NCBI RefSeq assembly: GCF_042477335.2
Contig: NC_091263.1
Span: forward strand, 75,070,501 to 75,134,500
Direction: 5' to 3'
Source: Ovis canadensis
Lineage: Eukaryota; Chordata; Mammalia; Artiodactyla; Bovidae
DNA length: 64,000 bases
Translations under genes and position numbers: made by a program
The notes under the pieces: generated by a model
What the model saw: the letters and a program-made list of their open reading frames with translations, nothing else
Databases searched by the model: none
Told to the model about the DNA's origin: nothing
In this document: positions 23,600-33,955 of the stretch, piece after piece
How positions within the stretch are numbered: position 1 is the first letter of the stretch
How the letters are laid out: each line of letters opens with the position of its first letter

Positions 23600-24000
23600 C
23601 GCACCTGTAGGGTCTGCCCGTCTCCTCAGCGCATCTCCGGCCCGCGCTCAGCCCCACCCCCAGCGGCGCCCCTGCGCTGTCAGTCTGGGCGGGGCGGAGC
23701 GGAGCGTCGAAGCGTTGCCCGGCCTGGGGAGGTCGGTGCATTCCTGCGCGCTCGGGCTGGAGTCGGAACATTCCATTCATAACAGTCCTCAGAGCGGGGG
23801 AGAGCGGGGGAGGGCGCGCCGGGCGCAGAGTTAGTGATTAAAAGGAGGGACAAGGAGCCTCTGCGTGGCTGGGTGCAGGCCGGCGCTGGAGGAGAGGAGC
23901 GGAGGAGCACCGTGAGCCCTTCTTTTCCAGGCGCTCACCGGTCGCACGCAGCGCCGCTGTGCCCTGGGCCCAGGGGCCAGTGACCGCCCCAGATGGCCTA
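23600..24000. promoter_or_regulatory. CpG-rich block, candidate distal promoter/enhancer
   Basis: CpG density rises sharply against the flanks. The block holds ggggcggagcggagcgtcga, two adjacent TEAD-like CATTCC/CATTCA motifs at about 23,769-23,779, a TATA-like gattaaaag at about 23,836, and donor-like sites on both strands (CACC|gtgagc on plus near 23,911; GACCG|gtgagc on minus near 23,940). It could be an upstream ALDH1L1 first exon, a non-coding RNA promoter or an enhancer. No transcript can be proven from sequence. Confidence 0.35.
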
Positions 24001-24039
24001 AGCACGGGGAATCGTGCCCCGCAGGCCCACCGCGGATTT

Positions 24040-24100
24040 TGCTCTTACTCCCATTCTACAGATGGGAAGACTGAGGCTCAGAGATGAAGGCGCTTGTACC
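24040..24100. repeat. MIR-like fragment
   Basis: The phrase cattctacagatgggaagac followed by tgaggctcagag is the MIR core. Confidence 0.6.
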
Positions 24101-24169
24101 CTTCGCTCTCCCTGGCAGCATCATCAGAGCAGCCCTGGGCCCTTTAGGGGAGCTTTGACTGCCCAATAC

Positions 24170-25370
24170 TCACATCTGCATTAGCTGGGTGGGACCTGGG
24201 TGTGCTGTCCCATTTGCCTTTGGTTGGGGGATGGTGGTCTTGCTTCCCAGCTGAGCCATGCCTTCCCCAACAACAGGGCCCAAGTCCTGCCTGTGGGTGG
24301 GGGTCCACCTGGCTGGCCACGGCCCTGCTGGAGACCGTGGCAGCGAGAACAGGAGAGAAGCCCTGAGTCTATCGCGGCTCCAGATGGACAGGGAGGTGGG
24401 GGGTGGAGAAGCCCTGGCTGAGGGCACAGCTGTGGCCTCATCCCAGGGCAGAGCAGGGCCAACATGCAGAAGGCGGCCCGTTCCCAGGCCTGTTGGCCCT
24501 GGCCGCCTGGGTGCAGGCTCTGCTGCATGTCTGAGAGTGGCCTCGGGGAGCTGGGGAATGGAGGGGGGGCGGGTGGCAGGGCAGCTCTGGCCCGGGAAAC
24601 TCTTTAGGGGGCACTGGATGGACCTTAGATTCACGCAGCAGGCAGACGGTGGGTAGCAAAGGCCAGTCCCAAAATCAGAGAACAGGGAGACGTCCGCCTG
24701 TCCACTATAGGCCTCCATCCAGCTGGGGCTTTGTGACCCCCTGGGGCTAACCTGAACGCGATGCGATGCGTGGAGGCTCTGTGACTAACGCGGAGCTGCT
24801 GGAAGTGGGAGGGCGGGGAGTGCGGTTCCCGCTCAGTCAGCCAAGCATCAGCCAGGGCCCCAGGTGGGGCCTCTCCCGGGCAGGCATTTCAGCGGACCAC
24901 TGTCCGGTCAGGCTCTCCTCTCCTCGACCCAGTAAGCAGCGGTTGTCCTGCTGTCTCCGGGGCAGGGTTACTGGAGGCAGTGGCAGCGGTCACTCAGCGA
25001 ACACACGGGCTCCCCTTGTCCCCAGCCCTTCTCCTCCAGGGCCCTCATCACGGTGGACTCCCCGACCTGGCCTCCTGGGGCCAGAGCCCAGCCTCTCCAT
25101 CGTTGCTCATGGAGCCCCTCCTCAGCGGTTCAGAGACGGCGTGTGGCTGGTCCTGCTCGCGGCGGTCCTCGTGGTTGGTCCAGAGAGCTCTGGCCCCCAA
25201 GGCTCTTTGGGGGGGTCTTTGGGGTGATAACCATGCTCGTGGTGGTGCCAGGAGGCTGTCCTTTGGTCCTCTGCTGAGATCTCACCAGCATCTCTGGGCT
25301 GACGTGTGGGCTCAGCACTGACGGCCGATGCAGCCCTGTCCCCTTCAAAATCTTTCTCAAGAAAATCGGG
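24170..25370. other. Intergenic, no recognised element
   Basis: GC-rich sequence. Open frames on both strands lack start, splice or family support. Confidence 0.4.
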
Positions 25371-25568
25371 GGCTTCAGTCGCTCAGTTGTGTCCGACTCT
25401 CTGCGACCCTGACTGTAGCCTGCCAGGCCCCTCCGTCCATGGGATTTCCTAAGCAAGGATATGGGAGTGGGCTGCCATTTCCTTCTCCAGGGGATCTTCC
25501 TGACCCAGGGATGGAGCCCGGCTCTTCCGCATCACAGTGGATTCTTCACAGCCTGAGCCACTGAGGGA
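25371..25568 (-). mobile_element. Bov-tA SINE
   Basis: Antisense full-length copy: gtcgctcagttgtgtccgac, ggatcttcctgacccaggga, and an antisense tRNA head ending cctgagccactgagggaga. Confidence 0.93.
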
Positions 25569-26339
25569 GACAATTAATTCATTTAAAAAGGGACCTGGAG
25601 ATCAGGATGTTCGGGAATCACCTGTTTAAACCAGATTCCTACCCAGGATCTGTCTCTGAACGTCTAGGAGCAGATACCTACCACGAGGACCTGAGGCTCC
25701 TCTTCTCAAAATGGGCAAAGTGGCGCCTGCTTCTGGTGCCCACCAGGCATGTGAAGCTGGAGATGGAACATGGCGGCTGGCACACTCAGCGGGGAAACTT
25801 TCAGGGGCTCGGCCTCTCCCAGGCCCTCCATCCTGGGGGAAGCTGGCTAGCTCCCTCCAGGCCCCAGGCGCCCATGGGGTTTGGAGGGACTCTTAGCAGC
25901 TCTTCCGAGTCCAGCAAACAAGACCAGGCGCAGCCCCTGCCCAGCGCATTCATCTCGCCTGGCACTTTCCCCAGGCGGGCATGCGTCCAGCTCCCTGCAC
26001 ACACATTTTCCTGCATGTCCGAGGTGTGAGAAAAGTAACACGTTGTTGCTGGTCTTGCTGGAAAAGGCCTGGTTTTAGAGAGCACTGGGCTTTGAGCTTG
26101 TCGCAAAGTACACTCTGTGATTCCTGACCGAAATACCAACTGGCGTAACAGAATCTTCCTTGCAGAGAAAACGTTTTACTTGGAGACGGACCCCTGGGTG
26201 CTGATGGCCAAGCCAGGACCCTCCGGGGGCCTGGGCCACCCTCACTGCCCGGCCGTCGCCTCCCAGGGGAGCCGCTGGGGAGAGGCAGTCCCGTGGAAAA
26301 GAGAATTCCTTCCGGTGGCCACTTACAAATTAAATACAC

Positions 26340-27090
26340 CAAGCCTGAGGCTTGCCCAGCTCCCCAAAATAACTACAACAACATATGTTGGAGACAAGAT
26401 CCCATTCACAATTCAATGAAAAATTAGGAATCCCAGAAAGAAACTAAACAAGGAAACAGACAGGACAGGAGACTCCCGCTCCCACCTGAGAAATAAAAAG
26501 CACCGAGTCGGCGGGGAGAAAGGCATGACTCTGGATAGAAAGACATGCTGTTTTTCAGATGTCCATTTTGTTGCAGAAATACTTGAAAAGGAAAGCAAGT
26601 GGGTGGGATAGTCAGAGATGAAAATGAAAATCGTTTAAACCTTGAACTCCTGATGCAAGAATGGACTGGAAAGCCATGTAAAAATCTACAGATCAGCCTG
26701 AAGTTACATAATCATCTCTCACATGGAAAGATGACCTTTCAAATCAACAGGGAGAGAGCGCCATTTTCAATAAACAGTTTGGGCAAATGGCCAACCCCTT
26801 GAAATGAAATAAAAGTAGATTCTTGTTCTGCGTTTCTAGATGGATTAAAGATTCGACTGTAAGATGAAACCAAGAAAACACTAGACGCATATTTCAGTGA
26901 ATATTTGTGTGATCTTGGGGGTGACGAAGAACTTAATAGACGTGAAACCAGAGATTAAAACAATAAGGAAAAGGTAATGCGTTTGACCAGAAAAATTTCA
27001 AAACTTCATTGTGTCAATAAATACAAACAGATCTTCCCTTTAGAAACAGACCAAGGAGCTCTTTCAATTTCTCGCCAACACAGGAAGAAA
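26340..27090 (+). repeat. L1/HAL1-like ORF2 3' remnant
   Basis: cccattcacaattcaatgaa, tagatggattaaagattcga, gatgaaaccaagaaaacact, gaatatttgtgtgatcttgg, aaggaaaaggtaatgcgttt follow the order of the L1 ORF2 C-terminal region. Frames are broken throughout. Confidence 0.7.
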
Positions 27091-27235
27091 AACAAAACTT
27101 GCCACATTCATCCAGGCAGCAACTTTCCATCTCCAGCCGTGAAAACAGACAGACAGAAAGCCCCTGCCCCAGCGGAGTCGACATCCGTGATGAGAGGCAA
27201 ACACGTGAGGCAGCCAAACAGGAGGAGTCGACCAC

Positions 27236-27410
27236 GGGGGACGCCCTGGCCACCCAGCGGTTAGGAACCCTCCTGCCAATCCAGGGGAAGTGGAGGGTTC
27301 GGGCCCTTGTTGGGGAGCCATTACTAGATCCCGGTGCCACAGGGCCGCTAAGCCCACTTCGCCACATCCAGGACCTGGAGCAGCCACAGAGCGGTGAATA
27401 AGTAAACAGC
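27236..27410 (+). mobile_element. CHR-type tRNA SINE
   Basis: gggggacgccctggccaccc, agcggttaggaaccctcctg, tggagggttcgggcccttgt, then gccgctaagcccacttcgcc and gcagccacagagcggtgaat. Head, box B-like segment and body are in order. Confidence 0.72.
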
Positions 27411-27848
27411 AATTGTTCTAAAAAAGATCTCCCACTGGAAACTCAGAACGGAGCCCAAAGCAGCAGCTGGAGAAGCTGCCGGTGGCAAGGCGGGGCGACT
27501 GCCGCTGCCTCCTGTGGCCCTTTAGGGGGTCATCTCAGGGCATCTCCCCCCTAAACTGCTTTCCCCTCTTCGGTGTGTTGCGTCCTCACGATACTCCGTC
27601 CTCAAAAGGCTGAGGGTTCACGGCGTTTCACACAGATGCTTAGAGAGGAGCGTGTGGCTTAAACTGGCACTGGGAAGAGGCGTCCTGATGGCAAGTGGTC
27701 CTTGGAGGGGGTCCTCTACATTTTAATAGCTATCTATTTATATTAGAGTCTATTAGGAAAGCACTGGTTTTCTATTTATAGGAGACCTGTGGCATTTCCT
27801 TATCCTGACTTTTAGAAAGAAAATCTTGACTGAATCCTGTGGCGTGTT

Positions 27849-27931
27849 AGTTCCCCCTACCAGGGCTGGAACTATGACACCTGCGTTGAAAAGCAGAGTT
27901 TTGACCACTGGACCTCCAGGGAAGTCCCTGG
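27849..27931 (-). mobile_element. tRNA-derived SINE head fragment
   Basis: Antisense: gttccccctaccagggctgg, gaaaagcagagttttgacca, ctggacctccagggaagtcc. This is the tRNA head of a cetartiodactyl SINE. Confidence 0.7.
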
Positions 27932-28019
27932 CATTTTCTTTTAAATAAGTATTTTTTTTTTCTTTTTAAAAGTATGTTTAAGTAGGCAGCTGATGTGAAC
28001 ACCAAGGTTAAGTGCATGA

Positions 28020-28880
28020 TAACACATGTGGTTCCAACACAGGGCCCGTTGTGACCTTGAGGGAAGTGGCCGCTTTCTGGGAGAGCGGCTGTGACTGGGG
28101 CCCGGACCTCCAGGCAGAAGCTCTGAGAGGTGAGGGGTCCTGGCCCGAGCTGAGCAGGACGTGGGCGGGGGTGGGGGGTTGGGCCGTGGCAGGAGGGAGG
28201 CGGGGTCCTTGTGGAGGGACTGGGGGAGGGTGAGGCACCTTGGCTGCTGTGAGACCTCGGAGGGGCCCCCAGGAAGGACCCTCGGCCCCGAGGGCTGATG
28301 CTGGGCTCCCGGGCTCCCACTGTGCCGGTCCATGCAGGGCCACCGCCTCACCCAGGGGCCCTCCAGGACTCCCACAGTCCCTGCCGTGCTTCGAGGCTCT
28401 CTGGCCCTGGGAGGATGGACAGATATTCACATCTCTTCCCCACCCTTGCCAGGGGGGAGTGCAAACCACCCCCGAAGGCCCACTGATAGGTTGTCAGGCT
28501 GGACTTGGCTTCGCTGGGTGTGAAACCGGACCGGGGGGCCTTGGTGCAAAGGCAACTCTGCAAGCAGTGGGTGTGTGGCAAGCGGCAAGCAAGAGAGCCT
28601 GGGGACCAGTGTCAGGAAAGGAACCAGACTCAGATCTGGTGCTCTATGCAGACCCACAGATTGTCACTCCATCCTTTGGTTCCCGGGAGCCTCTGTCTAC
28701 GTTCCTCCCCCCTCCTCTTCTGTTTTAAAATACATTTGCTTCAGTATCCAGAGAGTTGACAGCAACACTGCAGTACTTGGTGACAGAATCCCCCTCCCTG
28801 TAGACATCACAGAGGCCATGCTTGTGAAACACAGCAGAGTTTCGACAGTGTTGGAGTTGGAACGATTGCCCAAGGCCCAA
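28020..28880. other. Intergenic, no recognised element
   Basis: GC-rich to about 28,700 then mixed; left flank of the ERV. Nothing supported. Confidence 0.4.
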
Positions 28881-29293
28881 TGTTATGCCCAGAGTCCAAG
28901 TCCCCAAAACTGAGAGACTAAGACGTCCACAGCAATGCAAAAGCATGAAGGGGTTTTATTCCTAGCTTGAGCTGGGGCTCCCACCACATCCAACGCAGTG
29001 GAGTGGAGCAAGAAGCCCCGAGCCCAGAGTTACAGCAGTAGTTACAGGTTTTAGAGCAGAGAGTTGGCAAGGGCTGATTGGCTGCAGGGGTTTCCTGGTA
29101 TTTACTAATTGGCTATTGGCTGCAGGGGGATGTCTTTTACGTCCTGATAAACTCAAACCAGGTTACGGGGAGTATGCTGATTAGACAAGTCCTGGCATCC
29201 GCGGGGATGACCTCACTGGGCAATGACTCAGCCTTTCCCGTGAGTCCTCCCTTAGTCCCTGAAGCCTATCGTGGCGTTTGTTAGGTCCCAACA
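28881..29293 (-). repeat. ERV 3' LTR (413 bp)
   Basis: The LTR has the canonical TG...CA ends: on the plus strand it begins TGTTATGCCC and ends GGTCCCAACA. Its antisense polyadenylation signal (tttatt on plus) is at 28,955-28,960. Compared by eye with the 5' LTR, it differs by about 14 substitutions and lacks a 45-bp duplication. The TATA-like site of the partner is altered here (gtagttacagg). Confidence 0.95.
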
Positions 29294-29303
29294 TTCCCCC
29301 CTT
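29294..29303 (-). other. ERV polypurine tract
   Basis: The minus-strand AAGGGGGGAA directly abuts the 3' LTR, the expected site of plus-strand DNA priming. Confidence 0.9.
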
Positions 29304-30245
29304 GTCTCTTGATCATATAGAGGAATCTTCCTCTGAGGGTCCAGGGTGATTCGCCTGGGTCCTGTCGCCGGGTGAGCTTCATCTTAAAGGGTTGGAGGGA
29401 TGTGCTGTCACCTCCCATTCTCTCTGGGCCTTTTCAGTCCCTCCGGGGGCACAGCACACGTGGCTACAGTGCACCCAAGGTCCAGTGCCGTCGACCTTCA
29501 GGGCAGTAGGGGCAGTAAGAAGAACAACACAAGCGCCCCTCCATCTGGGCTCTAATGTCTTGACTTGATGCCGTTTGAGGGGGTATTACCCTCTCGGAAG
29601 AGAGCGAAGGGAAGGAGAGTCACCCAGTCCCCACCAGTCTCTATTACCAGTTTTGCCAAAGTTTCTTTTCGAGTCCGAGTCATTCTTTCCACTTGTCCTG
29701 AGCTCTGGGGACTGTACTCATAATGTAGCTTCCATTTGGTCCCCAGGGCTGAGACCAGTCCTTTAACAATTTTGCTCACAAATGCAGGTCCATTATCAGA
29801 GCCAATGGATGCCGGCAGCCCAAACCTAGGCACTATCTCTTCCAGGAGTTTCTTAGCTACCATTGTTGCTGTTTCTCTTAGTGGGATATGCTTCCATCCA
29901 CCCAGAGAAAGTATCGACCAGAACTAACAGATAGCGGTACCCGTACTTGCCTGGCCTCACCTCTGTAAAATCTATCTCCCAGTGCTGTCCGGCCTTTCTC
30001 CCTGGCACCTTATACCAGGAGTGTATCTATCTCCTTGGTACCTGTCTCCCAGTGCGCTGTGCTTTTTCTGGTCTCATCATCTGGCACGCCTTACAGGCAC
30101 GGACTATGTCTTGTATAGTTGCCTTTTGTCAGGAAAACTGCAGACGCACGGTCTGTAAGAGTGCTAGAGTCTTTTTCTCTCCCAGATGGGTGGTCTGATG
30201 TAGGTGCGTGCAAAGGTGTCGACCCAAGTTAGCCAGAAGCAACAA
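29304..30245 (-). pseudogene. ERV pol: integrase remnant
   Basis: Minus-strand frames show, in order, an HHCC-type zinc-binding segment (about 30,225-30,080), the first core aspartate in a WEIDFTEV context (about 29,975), the second in GSDNGPAF, and the catalytic glutamate in SSGQVERM (29,863-29,552). A basic C-terminal segment follows and runs up to the polypurine tract. At least two internal stops are present upstream of the 29,863 frame. The core spacing suits a retroviral DD35E integrase. Confidence 0.85.
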
Positions 30246-30382
30246 GTTGTCATTTTGGTCTCAATACCATCCATCCTTGCCCTCCTGACAGTTGGCATTC
30301 TCTTGAATCCAGCTTAGATCGGAAGAGGAATACTCGGGGGTCGGGGGCAGGGTTCCCATTCCCGGGGGTGGCAATCTCACAG

Positions 30383-31503
30383 TCAATATGGGGGTTTGCC
30401 AGTCTCTGAGGGCTGCTTGAGAATCCTGTCAATGGCATGGGGAGTGTAGACCAGGAGCTGTTGTCCATACGTTAACTTGTTGGCATCATGGACAAGGAGA
30501 GCAGCGGCCACGATGATACAGAGACAGGGCGGCCATCCAGCAGCTACCGGGTCCAGCCGTTTAGAGAGCTGTGCCACAGGCCACCTCCAAGGTCCCCATT
30601 GCTGCATCAGGACTCCCTTCCCCACTCCCTGCTTTTCATCCACAAACAGTTGAAATGGCTTAGCCAGGCCAGGGAGAGCTAGGGCCGGGGCTTCTAGCAA
30701 TGCCCGCCGGAGTTCCTGAAATGCCCGCCTCATTGGCTCAGTCCAAGTCCAGTTCTTGTTTTCTCTACTTCCTTCATATAGAGGCCGGGCATTTTCAGCA
30801 AACCCCAGGATCCATAGCCTGCAGTACCCAACAGTCCCTAAGAACTCCCTCGCTTGCGGAGGAGTCGTTGGCTCGGGGATCTGTAAAACAGTCTCTTTCA
30901 TAGCCTGAGTCAACCATCTTTGCCCCTGTTTTATTTTGTACCCCAAGTAAACGACTTCCTGTTTAGCAATTTGGGCCTTCTTTGCACTTGCCCAGTGCCC
31001 CAATGTCCCCAAAGTCTGAAGGAGGCCGCCTATGGCCTCTAGGCATACCTCCTTGGTGGCAGCGGCCAGCATGAGGTCATCCACATGTTGCAACAGGACA
31101 ACGTCGGGGTGGCTAGTCTGGTACTCACAGAGGTCCTCGCCGAGAGCCTCGCTGAACAACCTCGGCGAGTTTTTAAATCCCTGTGGAAGGCGAGTCCAGG
31201 TCAGCTGTCCTACAGTTTGACTGTCTTCGTCAGTCCATTCGAATGCGAAGATCTCTTGGCTCTGGGGGGCCAGAAGCAAACTGAAAAAGGCATCTTTTAA
31301 GTCCAAGATTGTATACCAAATGTAGTCTGGTGGCAAGCCACTCAGGAGGGTGTATGGGTTAGGGACAGTGGGATGAATGTCACTCACCCACTTGTTGACT
31401 TCACGAAGATCTTGGATGGGTCTAAAGTCCGTTCCCCCGGGCTTTTTCACAGGCAGCAGGGGAGTATTCCATGGGGACCAGCACTTTTTAAGAATCCCTG
31501 CCT
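30383..31503 (-). pseudogene. ERV pol: reverse transcriptase remnant
   Basis: An uninterrupted frame of about 355 codons covers the fingers, palm and thumb of a gammaretrovirus-like reverse transcriptase ([33 protein letters not shown]). The palm motif reads HVDD (31,076-31,087) where the family has an aromatic residue at the first position. The frame ends at 30,383. Only about 140 bases separate it from the integrase, so the RNase H domain is almost entirely missing. The frame directly upstream is shifted. Confidence 0.9.
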
Positions 31504-32112
31504 TCAGGAGGCGCTGTATGTGTGCGTGATTCCTTGCCGGGCCTCCTGACTCAGGGGGTGCTGCTTTCTCTTCACAGGGGTAGCATTTGCTTTTAGTTCA
31601 ACAACGATGGGAGGTCCTGGTTTTGCCAGTCCTCCTCCTGCCGTCTCGGCCCAGGCCAGAGGGTGGTTTTGGATCCATTGTGGCATAGCCGGGTCCACAG
31701 CTGCAGGGGGTTTTGGTGAATATAGTCTGTATTCATCTCTCAGTGCCAGGGATTAAACATGAATTGGTTGTCCAAGCCCATCTGTGACTGATATCCCTCC
31801 AGAGTCAAAGTGAATTTGCGCATTGACTTTGGACAATAGGTCTCTTCCTAATAAAGGGGCCACACATTCCGGGATCACCAGAAATGAGTGGGACACCCGT
31901 TGGGCTCCCAAGTCCACTTTTCGTTTAGTAGTCCAGTAATATCTTTTTGTCCCGGTGGCTCCCTGGACCAAGCTAGTCTTCTTGGACATTGGCCCGAATT
32001 TTTGATTGAGGACTGAGTATTGGGCTCCCGTATCCACCATGAAGCCGACCAGTTTCCCCTCCACATTAATAGTTACCCAGGACTTGGGGAGGGGTGCCAG
32101 GCCCTGACCCCC
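31504..32112 (-). pseudogene. ERV pro and start of pol
   Basis: Directly after the UAG at 32,115-32,113 the same frame continues into a retropepsin-like domain with the active-site DTGA (VDTGAQYSVL) and the GRDLLSK segment, ending at a stop at 31,753. The linker to reverse transcriptase is found in another frame (31,698-31,504). It contains proline/glycine-rich sequence typical of the protease-polymerase junction. Confidence 0.88.
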
Positions 32113-33444
32113 CTAATCACTATCTTCTCCTGCATATAAGATGTGGGTACCCGAGGGAGACTCTTCTTTTCTTACAGTCCTTTTTTCCAGGTTTCTGTTG
32201 GGGCACTCATTTTTCCAGTGCCCTTGCTCTTTGCAATAGGCGCATTGGTCTCTCTTCAGGGTCGGTCTGGCTGGTCTCTCCCTTCCTTTCAGCTGGGTGT
32301 CTCGAGTCTTCTGGGAATCAGGTCCCAGTCTCGTCCCTGCAAAGAAAATTTGAGCCAACTCTTTCCGATTTCCTCGGTTTTCCTTGGCTCTAAATTCCCT
32401 TTCCTCCTGTCTAATTCATTCCTCCCTCTCCTCAGGGGTCTCTCTGTTATTAGACACTTCCTCAGCTGCCCTCACCAGATCCTGTACTGACTGTTCTCCC
32501 AGCCCCTCCATCCTCTGTATCTTCCTCCTGATATCCGGAGCTGCCTGATGAACAAAGGCTAGCAAGACTGCTGCGCATGACTCATCAGCCTGAGGGTCCT
32601 GGGCGTATACTGCCTGAAAGCCTCCATTAACCTCTCTAAAAAGGCTGCCGGGCTCTCATTTGGCTCCTGCCTTACCAAATTTACCTTAGACAAATTCGTT
32701 GGTTTCCTGGCGGCTGCCTGGAGGCCAGCCATCAGAGTCTGGTGGTACACTTGGAGACGCTCCCTACCTTCAGCGCATTCAAAATCCCAGTTCGGTTGCA
32801 TCAAAGGAAACGCCTCCTCGATTAAGTGGGGCTGCGTGGTGGGTCTTCCATCCACTCCTGGAACATGTTTTCGTGCTTCTGATAGAATTTGCTCCCTTCC
32901 CTCCATGGTGAAGAGCACCTGCAACAGCTGCTGACAATTATCCCAAGTAGGATTCTGAGTAAACAGGATAGAATCTAAGAGACCAATAAGACCTTGGGGT
33001 TTTTCGGAAAAAGAAGGGGTTTGAGTTTTCCAGTTATATAAATCGCTCGTAGAAAACGGCCAGTACTGGTATGTTCACTCCCCACTGGGATTTGCTGGCC
33101 CCACCCGGACAGGGAAATGCCTGAGCGGTGGATGAAGGAGCCTCCCGGCTTCCGTCCTCAGACAAGTCTCTGCCCCTTCGAGGCCTTCTGCGAGTCCTTG
33201 GGCCGGCCCCCCCCCCCCATGGCGGAGCCGAGGGTTCTGGGTCCCTCCTTTGTTCTATGGACGACACCTGCGGTACCTGTGGGGGCGAGGGTGGCTGCAT
33301 ATATGGGGGAGGTGAGATCTCAGTGTCCAAGTCAATCAGGCTAGGATATAATGAGGATTCCTGGAGTATCGGCTTCTTCTTCTGACCCTCCCGATCTTCA
33401 TGGTCAGTCATTACAGACACAGGGGTGGAAGAGCTTTGACCCAT
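32113..33444 (-). pseudogene. ERV gag remnant
   Basis: The gag start codon is at 33,444 (minus) and the protein begins MGQSSSTPV, giving the N-terminal glycine used for myristoylation. A PPPY late-domain motif (SPPPYMQPPSPPQ) lies in the p12-like region, followed by capsid segments ([15 protein letters not shown]) and a single CCHC zinc knuckle (CAYCKEQGHWKNEC) in nucleocapsid. Frame changes occur near 33,050 and 32,580, with further damage near 32,425. The frame ends at UAG 32,115-32,113. Confidence 0.9.
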
Positions 33445-33659
33445 AATGACGGAGCTCACAATGAACACACAAAAAACAAAAGTGGCGCCGGCATGCAAAG
33501 AAAGGCGACAGACAGAAGACAGACAAATATTGGCCGAAAACACAGAACTGGGTCTCTCCCGGGTTACTGCTGTCTTGCGTCCCAACGTTATCTCACCAAA
33601 GGGCGTCCACTGCCCACCAGATTTGGCATCGGGAGAGATGTTCCTTCCCAGTCCCCCAC

Positions 33660-33850
33660 AGAACCAGCTGCCTTCCAGTGCGAATGCTGGGCCCCGGCCT
33701 TATGCTGGCTGCCAGTTGCCTTCCAGCGTGCTCACTGGGCCTTGGCCTTATACTGGCTAGGACGGCTAATTCGCCTCTGATTAGGCCTAACAAGAGCCAG
33801 CTGCCTTCCAGTGCGTATGCTGGGCCTCGGCCTTACACTGGACTTAACCA
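33660..33850 (-). repeat. ERV leader tandem repeat, about 49 bp, three imperfect copies
   Basis: On the plus strand cagctgccttccagtgcgaa, cagttgccttccagcgtgct and cagctgccttccagtgcgta begin successive units, each followed by a tgggcc(t/c)yggccttayactgg phrase. The array lies between the primer binding site and gag, where gammaretroviruses carry their packaging signal. Confidence 0.8.
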
Positions 33851-33935
33851 GACTTAACACCGGTGTTCAAATATCTTTCCTCCTAGTGAGGAAACCCCTT
33901 CTACCGGGAGAGTGTTATTCTTCCCGGTTAAAGGG

Positions 33936-33953
33936 ATCCCGGACGAGCCCCCA
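33936..33953 (-). other. Primer binding site, tRNA-Pro
   Basis: The minus strand reads TGGGGGCTCGTCCGGGAT, the exact 18-base complement of the tRNA-Pro 3' end used by many gammaretroviruses. It lies two bases from the inner edge of the 5' LTR. Confidence 0.95.
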
Positions 33954-33955
33954 AA

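Noticed and set aside
22549-23610. 353-codon plus-strand open frame
   Set aside because: GC-rich, Gly/Pro/Ser-biased, no recognisable domain, starts in a degenerate G-rich tandem array and overlaps equally long frames on the other strand.
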